From JBMNNU01 sp050942695 (GTDB taxonomy: Bacteria; Chloroflexota; UBA6077): DNA of 27,589 bases. Shown here piece by piece: positions 14,629-21,288 of the stretch. The stretch is from assembly GCA_050942695.1 (NCBI GenBank), contig JBMNNU010000004.1:1-27589 (forward strand), given 5' to 3'. The position numbers were made by a program, and so were the translations under genes. The first letter of the stretch is position 1, and every line of letters begins with the position of its first letter. The notes below the pieces were generated by a model. It did not search any database and had not been told where the DNA came from. It worked only from the letters and a program-made list of their open reading frames with translations.

Positions 14629-15116
14629 GTGATTCGGCTAGTGAGGGAATTGAATAGGAGAGGTGATTTCGGGTTAGGAACCTTCGATACCCTGGACGGC
14701 GAGATGATCGTGTTGGACGGTAGCCTACCATGAACCTACCGTACGCCATTAGGGTCGAAGGCGAGTTTAGCTATATGAAGGCGAGAAGCGTACCTAGCCA
14801 GGTCAAACCCTACCCCAAGCTGGTAGAGGTTACCGATACGCAGCCCACCTTCAAATATCACGACGTCAGGGGCACCCTGGTGGGCTTCCGCCTTCCCAGC
14901 TACATGGAGGGGGTGAATGTCCCCGGCTACCACTTCCATTTTCTTACGGAGGATGCAAAAGCTGGAGGCCACCTTTTAGAGCTTCAGTTAGATAAAGGGC
15001 GGATAGAGATCGACTATCTATCCGACTTCCGCATGGAGCTCCCCAGAACTGAAGAATTCTACCGTCTGGATCTTACTAAGGATATGTCGGAGGATCTGGA
15101 TAAAGTCGAGAGGTAG
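14629..15116 (+). pseudogene. budA: Broken acetolactate decarboxylase (AlsD/BudA): internal deletion plus frameshift
   Basis: The enzyme turns 2-acetolactate into acetoin. Frame 1 (14629-14733) reads RRGDFGLGTFDTLDGEMIV then LDGSLP and stops. Frame 3 (14730-15116) reads NLPYAIRVEGEF.., DVRGTLVGFRLP, GVNVPGYHFHFL and AGGHLLELQL. Together they match the two ends of AlsD (about 240 aa in Bacillus). Some 50 residues between the 'FDG' and 'YAIR' landmarks are missing, and so is most of the N-terminus. The zinc ligands (HFH..GGH) are kept in the second part. The two frames overlap as ATGA, so two peptides could be made, but the missing core makes activity unlikely. An assembly error is the alternative. 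It is followed by a strong hairpin. Confidence 0.82.
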
Positions 15117-15137
15117 CCGACTTTCATCGCGATTCTT

Positions 15138-15176
15138 AAACAGATGGGGCGGGTCTTGGACCCGCCCCATCTGTTT
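15138..15176. terminator. Strong hairpin, probable bidirectional terminator
   Basis: An 18-bp perfect stem (15138-15155 with 15159-15176) around a TTG loop, starting AAACAGATGGGG and ending CCCCATCTGTTT. It lies 22 bp past the stop of the acetolactate decarboxylase remnant. The AAA/TTT edges suit termination in both directions. Confidence 0.75.
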
Positions 15177-15235
15177 GTTATCTGGGTATTCTCTATCGAC
15201 CCCTGCATAGGAAAACGAATTATTGGGGACACCCC

Positions 15236-15299
15236 CGTGACGCGAGCGAGCGCAGCGTCACGCCCGCCAGGCCTCAACGCTGTGCTCGCTCGCGTTGAG
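15236..15299. repeat. Nested inverted repeat: two hairpins with mutually complementary loops
   Basis: Hairpin 1 has an 8-bp stem CGTGACGC/GCGTCACG (15236-15243, 15255-15262) and an 11-nt loop (15244-15254). Hairpin 2 has an 8-bp stem CTCAACGC/GCGTTGAG (15273-15280, 15292-15299) and an 11-nt loop (15281-15291). The loops GAGCGAGCGCA and TGTGCTCGCTC pair along their whole length if one G-U is allowed. Equally, 15241-15257 and 15278-15294 form one 17-bp stem with a single mismatch. Small helices flank it (GGGG-ACA-CCCC at 15225-15235; CCAGG at 15267-15271 with CCTGG at 15303-15307). No ORF covers it. It may be an REP/transposon-end-like element or a structured RNA. Confidence 0.65.
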
Positions 15300-15358
15300 T
15301 GCCCTGGACCCGCCTTTAGATACCTATGTAGCGATCAGTAATCCTTTGGAAATCGCAG

Positions 15359-15377
15359 TGACACGCTCAGTGACACG
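15359..15377 (+). promoter_or_regulatory. Direct-repeat site E, upstream of the small LPGV-domain gene
   Basis: TGACACG-CTCAG-TGACACG, two perfect heptamers with a 12-bp period, 48 bp before the ATG at 15426. GCTTA follows the second heptamer by 6 bp here and also at site B. Confidence 0.6.
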
Positions 15378-15425
15378 AACGTTGCTTATCCTTCCGCTCA
15401 AGAAGCATCTCTAAGGAGGATAATT

Positions 15426-15827
15426 ATGTCTAGTTTTGATTTTAACAAGGCCTGGAGGGGAAAAGCCGTTGATGATTCATCCGAGCAGGCATCGCTCGAA
15501 GCTCTTTCCATGCGCGCCGAACCTCGATCGACGATGCTGGTCGTTTCGTCTTTCTATAACTTATCATCTTTAGCCGAGTTCTGTCGGTTGGTCGAAAAGC
15601 TGCCCGGAGTACTCAATGCGAACCCACAAAAATTTGTAAACGGGGTATTACTCCTCTCCGTGGAGCATTACAGTGGAGCAGACCCGGCAGATACGCTCCT
15701 GAATCTCTTTCCTTCCAACCTACATTTACGCGCAATCGGGAAAGGTATGGTCGAAATCGCCATTGCTGACGATGACTCCAAACTCGATACCGAAGTTAAC
15801 ACGAGCAGCAACCCTCAGCGGTTCTAG
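15426..15827 (+). CDS. Small soluble protein with ferredoxin-fold-like 'LPGV' domain
   Basis: TAAGGAGG lies 7 nt before the ATG. The 133-aa protein has a polar N-terminus (1-35) and one domain (about 36-115): TMLVVSSFYNLSSLAEFCRL, VEKLPGVLNA, FVNGVLLLSVEHYSG, then a helix and MVEIAIA. The beta-alpha-beta-beta-alpha-beta order with LPGV before the second strand is what ACT/heavy-metal-type ferredoxin folds show. Similar modules accompany regulators and small membrane proteins in Chloroflexota, as I recall. It has no Cys and no TM segment. It is the only gene of the five behind the direct repeat that lacks a membrane anchor. Function is unknown. Confidence 0.75.
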   Translation: MSSFDFNKAWRGKAVDDSSEQASLEALSMRAEPRSTMLVVSSFYNLSSLAEFCRLVEKLPGVLNANPQKFVNGVLLLSVEHYSGADPADTLLNLFPSNLHLRAIGKGMVEIAIADDDSKLDTEVNTSSNPQRF

Positions 15828-15857
15828 TCTATTTATCCACAAGTAATAAACGCCTGC

Positions 15858-15897
15858 AAAGCCGTAGCGCCGGGGATGACCTCGGCGCTACGGCTTT
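15858..15897. terminator. Hairpin terminator after the LPGV-domain gene
   Basis: A 15-bp perfect stem (15858-15872 with 15883-15897), from AAAGCCGTAGCGCCG to CGGCGCTACGGCTTT, with a 10-nt loop that can add two or three pairs. It lies 30 bp after the TAG stop. The only U-run is the TTT of the stem. Confidence 0.65.
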
Positions 15898-16010
15898 ACC
15901 GATCCGCACAACATTCAACAGTTAAGATAAGCATCAACGATGAATGCTCGCCACTCGGAACCCTGAGGTTAAGGGCTTCAGCAACCTGATTCGCATGTTG
16001 CAAAAAAGCC

Positions 16011-16041
16011 TTGATTGACAGCCGTCCTTGGCTCATAATGT
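16011..16041 (+). promoter_or_regulatory. Likely promoter of the glutamate synthase operon
   Basis: Overlapping elements are present: TTGATT (16011-16016) with a 17-bp gap to CATAAT (16034-16039), and TTGACA (16015-16020) with a 15-bp gap to TAATGT (16036-16041). Either gives a start near 16047, about 40 bp before the first ATG. The leader 15898-16010 shows no riboswitch that I recognise. Confidence 0.55.
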
Positions 16042-16087
16042 CGCGGGCTAAGTCGGGCCGATACACTCGCTCCATCTAACTGTTACC

Positions 16088-19000
16088 ATGTCCCGGCTGC
16101 TCAACCTATCAGCGAAAAAATCTTCTTCTTCAAAGAGGCTATTCGGTATGCTCTTTTGGAATAACTTGGCTGACCGAGATACGCCCTCGCGCCAACAACA
16201 AATCGCAGCCCTTTGCCACGAGCTGCAGTTGCAGATAGGCCACGGTGGTCGCGTTTCCGATGCGCCTTCAGAGCGAGAGCTATACTCCCGAGACCTGGGC
16301 GACATTCCCAAGTGGCTAGAGAAGGCGTTGTTCCGGACTACACCTTTTCTGGTTGTTCAACCCAAAACGGCTGATGAGATAGCCACCACCTTGACCTTTG
16401 CATCTAAGAATAAGATGGCCGTAGTACCAAGGGGTATCGCCTCTACAGCCTTCGGCGGGCCAACACCCACCAGGAATGGTATAGTCCTGGATCTCTCTCC
16501 TATGGATGGGATTCTGGAAGTATCCACTGAACCCTATCCGACGGTTACCGTCGAGGCTGGAGCCCGATTTGGGAAGCTCCAGGAACAGTTGGAGTCTCAG
16601 GGCTATACGCTCCCAGTTTACCCCTCCAATCGCCTCGGTACCGTAGCTGGTTGGCTGTCCAGTGGCGGCTTCGGTGTGAACGGGTTGAAGTATGGCCATG
16701 TCGGCCGGTGGGTAGAGGCTATCGAAGTGGCCACCATGGACGGGCGGATCCGGAGCTTGAGCAAAAATGACGAGGATTTCGACCTCTTCATCGGGTCGGA
16801 GGGCCAGTTGGGGGTGATCACCAGAGCAACCTTGCGCATTCTCCCCCTCTCGCCCGTTCGCGCACCACACCTGTTGAGCTTCGATAGCGCTGAGGCAGCC
16901 TTCGACTTTGCGCTTGAATTGGACAAAAAGGGTGTGCGCCCCGCCACGATTACCTACATATCGACCGAACTGTTACAATCGCTCAATCTGCTCCACAGAT
17001 GGGACCACGTAGATGTCCAGGGAGATGGGCAAAACTACGAGCCAAATCGATATCAACCATATCTGCCTGAACGCCCATCGTTACTGGTTTACGTGGACGA
17101 TGCCGAGACAGAATCATCCCTACAGGCGGTGTTGCGAGATCACCCGGAAATAGCCCAGGCCGACCGGTCCAAAGCAGGTCACATGTGGTCCGAGCGCTTT
17201 TTCCCGATGAAGATCCGTCGTCTGGGTCCTTCGCTTCTAGCCGGCCAGGTAGTGTTACCGGCAGAGAAAGCTGCAGCGTTCCTGAAAGACGCCAGCGATA
17301 CCGCCAAGAAATGGGGTATCGATCTGGCGGTTGAAGCCCACCTTCTCTCCACCGACCTTGGGCCATCCTCGAGCGGCGGCCACAGCAGCAGGCTTCATGC
17401 CTTAACTATCCCGATGTTTTTGACCGATAGGAAACAGCTCTCCTATCTCGCGCACACCGTCTTCGTATCGCTTCTCGATCGATTGGGCAGCAGGTGGCAC
17501 GGGCAGCCCTACAACTTGGGTATCTGGCACGCCCCCTTCGCCAATGAGAAGCTGTCGAAAGAGAGGGTTCAGCGTTTACTGGATGCCAAACGGCTGTTGG
17601 ACCCTCAGGATTTGCTCAACCCTGGCAAATTCCCAACAGTTCGTTCTCGCTTCATGGGATTGACCGGTCTGCTGTTCCAACCCAGGTTGTTTAAGATCGG
17701 AATGGACTTCGTGTCGCTTTTAACGCCGGCAATGGGGGTACTTACCAAAAACAGCACGAAAGGCGGGGCCGGCATTCGCGTCAGCCCCCCCGCTCAGATG
17801 GAATTCGACCCCCGCTTCCACGTTAGCCCTCACCCTTTGGACTTCGACACAGTTCCCCTCGAACAGCTCTCCCTGACAGCCGACCAATGCACCTCCTGTG
17901 GCAACTGCATCTCCGTCTGCCCAGCCTATCTCCATACGAAAGACGAGCGCACTACCGCTCGGGCTAAGCTATGGTTGGCGCGTCGGCTTGTCGAGGGAAA
18001 AGCTGTAGACCCTGAAGAAGCCCAACAGGCATTTCTGTGCATGCGCTGCCGCGCTTGCGCTGAAGTGTGCCAGACCCAGTTACCTCTAATGCTGGGTTGG
18101 GAGCAGCTAGAGTACCTGCTTGCTGAACGATTCGGTAGACCAGAAGAAGCTATTCGCCGGTTCCTGGTGGAGATCGAACGTAACCGGTCTTACTATCGAA
18201 TGGTTGGCCTAAAAAGACCTGGCGACCTGCTGGTCCAGAACTGGTTGAACGGACAGGAATCATCGGGCAACGGGCATCAGACAATCGGAGGCCGGGAATC
18301 ATCCGGAGGTGTAGGCAACGGCCGCCATGCGGCATCCCTGGAAGAGCCTTTACCGGAAGCCGTGCCGGCGCCTATCCATGGGGGGAAATTCCATATCGAC
18401 ACGAGCCCTGCGCTCCCGAAAGAGAATGGATTCGGGAAGTTCAAGATCCAACGCAACGACTTCTGCGTCAACTGCGGGCACTGTGGCGAGGCATGCATCT
18501 ACGGGGTGCATTTCCGCAATCCCGCGGATCTGCGCCGGATGGCCGCACCTTCTGATTATCAATGCAAAGCCTGCTACCGTTGCATCGAAGAGTGCCCCAG
18601 ACAGGCCCTCTCCATATCCATCCATCCTGAATTCGGCAGGCTGGGTTACGGCCCCTACACGCCGGACGTTGTCTGGTCGTTGGCGCGTCAGGCAGACGAG
18701 GGTCGCATACCGGTTACTGGAGCCGGATACCGCGGACCTTTCGCTGGAGAAGGCTTCGACGAAATGTGGACCGACATGAGCGAGATCGTGCGACCTACCC
18801 GCGATGGCATCCATGGCCGCGAGTATATCAGCACCGCGATCGACGTCGGGCGCAGACCCCTGCGCCTAGCGTTCGACGAGTCAGGCCGGATGATCTCTGC
18901 GCCGCCCAACTGGGTTGAGATACCTATACCCATCCTGTTCGGCTCTCTGCCCATTCATGCAGACGAGCCCAGAGTGCGGTTGGCCATCAGGCGCGCAGCG

Positions 19001-19678
19001 CGGGTACTTCACACCTTCGTGCTCGAACCTGACCCCAGCTTCACAGAGCAGGTAGTTCAGATAGATGACACCGAGGACGTTTTCGATGCTGTGAAAAGGC
19101 TCAAGGAGGGCAAGCCGACGCGAGTCGTCGTCGTTAAGGTATCTCTGGGGGGCTCAGCGCCTGCACGGGTCGAAGAGCTAGTGCAAGCCGGAATCGAGTC
19201 GATCCACGTCTCCGCTGGATGGGACGGCAGATGCCACGATGGCACAACGCTGTACGAGTCGCTTCCCCTGGTGCACAATCGATTGGTATCCGCCAATCTC
19301 AGAGATGCAGTGACCCTGCTCGCCAGCGGAGGGATCTCGGCAGCGGAGCATGTGCCGAAGGCGGTTATCCTTGGTGCCGATGGTGTGGTGATCGACCTTC
19401 CGCTGCTGGCTGCGCTAGGCTGCTCCATCAGCCAAGACTGCTTCGAAGAGGTGAAATCGTGCAGCGCTGCTTTGGCCGACCTGGATGTTTTGTGGGGCCA
19501 ACAGCGCATAGTGAATCTGATGGCCTCCTGGCGCAACCAACTTTTGGAGGTGCTTGGAGCTATGGGTATGCGTGAGGTGCGCAGGTTGCGCGGCGAGCGC
19601 GGGCGGTCCATGTTGGCAAGTAAGCTGGAAGCAGAGCTGTTTGCTCCGCTGTTCAACGATAGAGGAAACGTATTATGA
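16088..19678 (+). CDS. Fusion of FAD-linked oxidase, four 4Fe-4S motifs and glutamate-synthase-like FMN barrel
   Basis: The 1196-aa product holds a PCMH FAD-binding domain (about 82-255; VVPRGIASTAFGG, PSNRLGTVAGWLSSGGFG, KYGHVG), then FAD-oxidase C (to LLDPQDLLNPGKF at ~513) as in GlcD/D-lactate/D-2-hydroxyglutarate dehydrogenases. It has four Cx2Cx2Cx3C motifs: C601-C611, C651-C661, C793-C803 and C826-C836. The last part, 855-1175, has MSEIVRPTRDGIHGREY and LLASGGISAAEHVPKA..LGADGV, as in the FMN barrel of archaeal-type glutamate synthases. It lacks the GGMSYGSIS and GEGG motifs of the active barrel. Gly/Ser linkers (~722-750) separate the halves. No ribosome site precedes this ATG. The ATG at 16148 has AAGAGG 9 nt before it and may be the true start. 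It is coupled to the next gene by ATGA. It probably feeds electrons to glutamate synthase. Confidence 0.88.
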   Translation: MSRLLNLSAKKSSSSKRLFGMLFWNNLADRDTPSRQQQIAALCHELQLQIGHGGRVSDAPSERELYSRDLGDIPKWLEKALFRTTPFLVVQPKTADEIATTLTFASKNKMAVVPRGIASTAFGGPTPTRNGIVLDLSPMDGILEVSTEPYPTVTVEAGARFGKLQEQLESQGYTLPVYPSNRLGTVAGWLSSGGFGVNGLKYGHVGRWVEAIEVATMDGRIRSLSKNDEDFDLFIGSEGQLGVITRATLRILPLSPVRAPHLLSFDSAEAAFDFALELDKKGVRPATITYISTELLQSLNLLHRWDHVDVQGDGQNYEPNRYQPYLPERPSLLVYVDDAETESSLQAVLRDHPEIAQADRSKAGHMWSERFFPMKIRRLGPSLLAGQVVLPAEKAAAFLKDASDTAKKWGIDLAVEAHLLSTDLGPSSSGGHSSRLHALTIPMFLTDRKQLSYLAHTVFVSLLDRLGSRWHGQPYNLGIWHAPFANEKLSKERVQRLLDAKRLLDPQDLLNPGKFPTVRSRFMGLTGLLFQPRLFKIGMDFVSLLTPAMGVLTKNSTKGGAGIRVSPPAQMEFDPRFHVSPHPLDFDTVPLEQLSLTADQCTSCGNCISVCPAYLHTKDERTTARAKLWLARRLVEGKAVDPEEAQQAFLCMRCRACAEVCQTQLPLMLGWEQLEYLLAERFGRPEEAIRRFLVEIERNRSYYRMVGLKRPGDLLVQNWLNGQESSGNGHQTIGGRESSGGVGNGRHAASLEEPLPEAVPAPIHGGKFHIDTSPALPKENGFGKFKIQRNDFCVNCGHCGEACIYGVHFRNPADLRRMAAPSDYQCKACYRCIEECPRQALSISIHPEFGRLGYGPYTPDVVWSLARQADEGRIPVTGAGYRGPFAGEGFDEMWTDMSEIVRPTRDGIHGREYISTAIDVGRRPLRLAFDESGRMISAPPNWVEIPIPILFGSLPIHADEPRVRLAIRRAARVLHTFVLEPDPSFTEQVVQIDDTEDVFDAVKRLKEGKPTRVVVVKVSLGGSAPARVEELVQAGIESIHVSAGWDGRCHDGTTLYESLPLVHNRLVSANLRDAVTLLASGGISAAEHVPKAVILGADGVVIDLPLLAALGCSISQDCFEEVKSCSAALADLDVLWGQQRIVNLMASWRNQLLEVLGAMGMREVRRLRGERGRSMLASKLEAELFAPLFNDRGNVL

Positions 19679-21288
19679 CTACCTTAGACCAGCTTAGTAC
19701 CGATACATCCCCTCTGGCGGGAAGGGTAGCGAAGTGGCAGGTGGCGCGCTCTGCGGCCTGCACTCACTGCGGCATCTGCGTCGAGGTCTGCCCTACCGGT
19801 GTGCACTCTACGGGCGATGGGTTCTCCCGTATCCCACAACCACGTAGCGAACTGTGCGCAGGAATAGGGTGCCTGGGAGATCGCGACTGTACCACCGAAT
19901 GTCCTGAAAAGGCGCTGGTTGTTAGCCCCGCCTCAGGATACCAACTGCTGGGAGACCCCAGGTGGACGGCCGACCTGCTGACATCTACCTGGTTTGAAGC
20001 CGAGCACGGGGTAGCGCCCAGGCGCGAACTGATGAACCTCCTTCCTGGGAGTGCGGGCAGGCTGCCCGCACTCCCCTCAGGATGCCGGCCTCTGGCCAGC
20101 TACCATAGTCAACATGGTGCAGTACAGGAGTACCGGGTCGGTCGCTCGGGCGGCGGATTCGACCTGCTTCGATTCTCAGTAGAGGACGAAGAGGCGAAAG
20201 AGGTGGCCTCGGGCCGCTCATCCATCGAATCGATAAAGGCATTGTACCGCCAGGCGTTATCCGAAGTTGACTTGACCTTACCGCTTAACCGACGCGATGA
20301 GGGTGAGCGCATCACCTTGGGCGTCCCCTGGTACGGTGGGGGGATGTCCTACGGCTCCATCTCCCAGTTCGTGATGGTCGCTCGGGCCACGGCAGCACAG
20401 CGTCTGGGCACCTTTACCTCCACCGGCGAAGGGGGCTACCCACTAGACCTGGTCCGATTCAAAGATCACGTAATTACCCAAGTCGCCACAGGCCTTTTCG
20501 GGGTGCGGGAGGAGACCCTCCAATGGGCTCGGATCATCGAGATCAAATACGCCCAGGGGGCTAAACCAGGCCTGGGTGGGCATCTACTAGCCGACAAGGT
20601 GACCAGGGATGTGGCCGAAGTCCGGGAGGCGGTGGAGCACACCAACCTCTTCTCCCCGTTCCCCTTCCATTCCGTCTACTCGGTAGAAGACCACAGGAAG
20701 CATGTGGACTGGTTGAAGGCGATCAACCCCAAGGCATTGATTTCCGTAAAGGTATCCACACCAGAGGATGTAGACATGGTGGCGGTAGGATCCTACTACG
20801 CGGGGGCGAACATTATCCACCTAGACGGCGGGTATGGCGGCACGGGTGCAGCACCTGATATCGCCAAGAAGAACATAGCTATGCCCATCGAGTACGCTAT
20901 CCCGCGAGCCCACAGATTCCTGGAGAAAGAGGGGATAAGGGACGAGGTGACCCTGATGGCCAGCGGCGGGTTACGAACCCCCTACGACGTGGCAAAAGCG
21001 ATCGCGCTGGGCGCCGATGGAGTCATTCTCGGCACGGCGGAGCTGGTGGCGTTGGAGTGTGTGCGCTGCGCCAACTGCGAGTCAGGCCGTGGGTGCCCCA
21101 AGGGCATCGCTACCACCGACCCCGGCTTATCGCCAATAATTAACTCCGAATGGGGCGCGCAAAGGATCATCAATATGTACTCGGCATGGCAGGGAGAGCT
21201 GGCGCTTCTGCTGAGGCGACTGGGGTTGCGCAGCATCGCCGAGCTTCGAGGTCGTACGGACCTGCTGCGGAGAGGTAAAAATAGATGA
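19675..21288 (+). CDS. gltB: Glutamate synthase FMN/3Fe-4S domain protein with N-terminal ferredoxin domain
   Basis: This is the synthase half of GltS, which joins ammonia to 2-oxoglutarate and reduces the imine. In the 537 aa, residues 29-39 (CTHCGICVEVC) and 61-76 (Cx4Cx5Cx3C) make a ferredoxin-like dicluster. Residues ~200-525 are the FMN barrel: GGGMSYGSIS (221-230), TSTGEGGYP, KPGLGGHLLADKV, HLDGGYGGTGAAP (382-394), LMASGGLRTPYDVAKAIALG and GADGVILGTA. The iron-sulfur site of the family follows as CVRCANCESGRGCPKGIATT (C462, C468 and C474 are likely ligands). It is complete for this archaeal-type split arrangement. ATGA overlaps join it to both neighbours. The amidotransferase that supplies ammonia is the next gene. 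Confidence 0.93.
   Translation: MTTLDQLSTDTSPLAGRVAKWQVARSAACTHCGICVEVCPTGVHSTGDGFSRIPQPRSELCAGIGCLGDRDCTTECPEKALVVSPASGYQLLGDPRWTADLLTSTWFEAEHGVAPRRELMNLLPGSAGRLPALPSGCRPLASYHSQHGAVQEYRVGRSGGGFDLLRFSVEDEEAKEVASGRSSIESIKALYRQALSEVDLTLPLNRRDEGERITLGVPWYGGGMSYGSISQFVMVARATAAQRLGTFTSTGEGGYPLDLVRFKDHVITQVATGLFGVREETLQWARIIEIKYAQGAKPGLGGHLLADKVTRDVAEVREAVEHTNLFSPFPFHSVYSVEDHRKHVDWLKAINPKALISVKVSTPEDVDMVAVGSYYAGANIIHLDGGYGGTGAAPDIAKKNIAMPIEYAIPRAHRFLEKEGIRDEVTLMASGGLRTPYDVAKAIALGADGVILGTAELVALECVRCANCESGRGCPKGIATTDPGLSPIINSEWGAQRIINMYSAWQGELALLLRRLGLRSIAELRGRTDLLRRGKNR

Noticed and set aside
14629..15116. Programmed -1 frameshift joining the two acetolactate decarboxylase frames
   Set aside because: There is no slippery heptamer at the junction, and a frameshift would not restore the roughly 50 missing residues.
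15898..16087. Riboswitch or attenuator in the glutamate synthase leader
   Set aside because: Only short, weak stems are visible (for example GCAAC/GTTGC before AAAAAA at about 16003), upstream of the promoter. No known riboswitch core was recognised.
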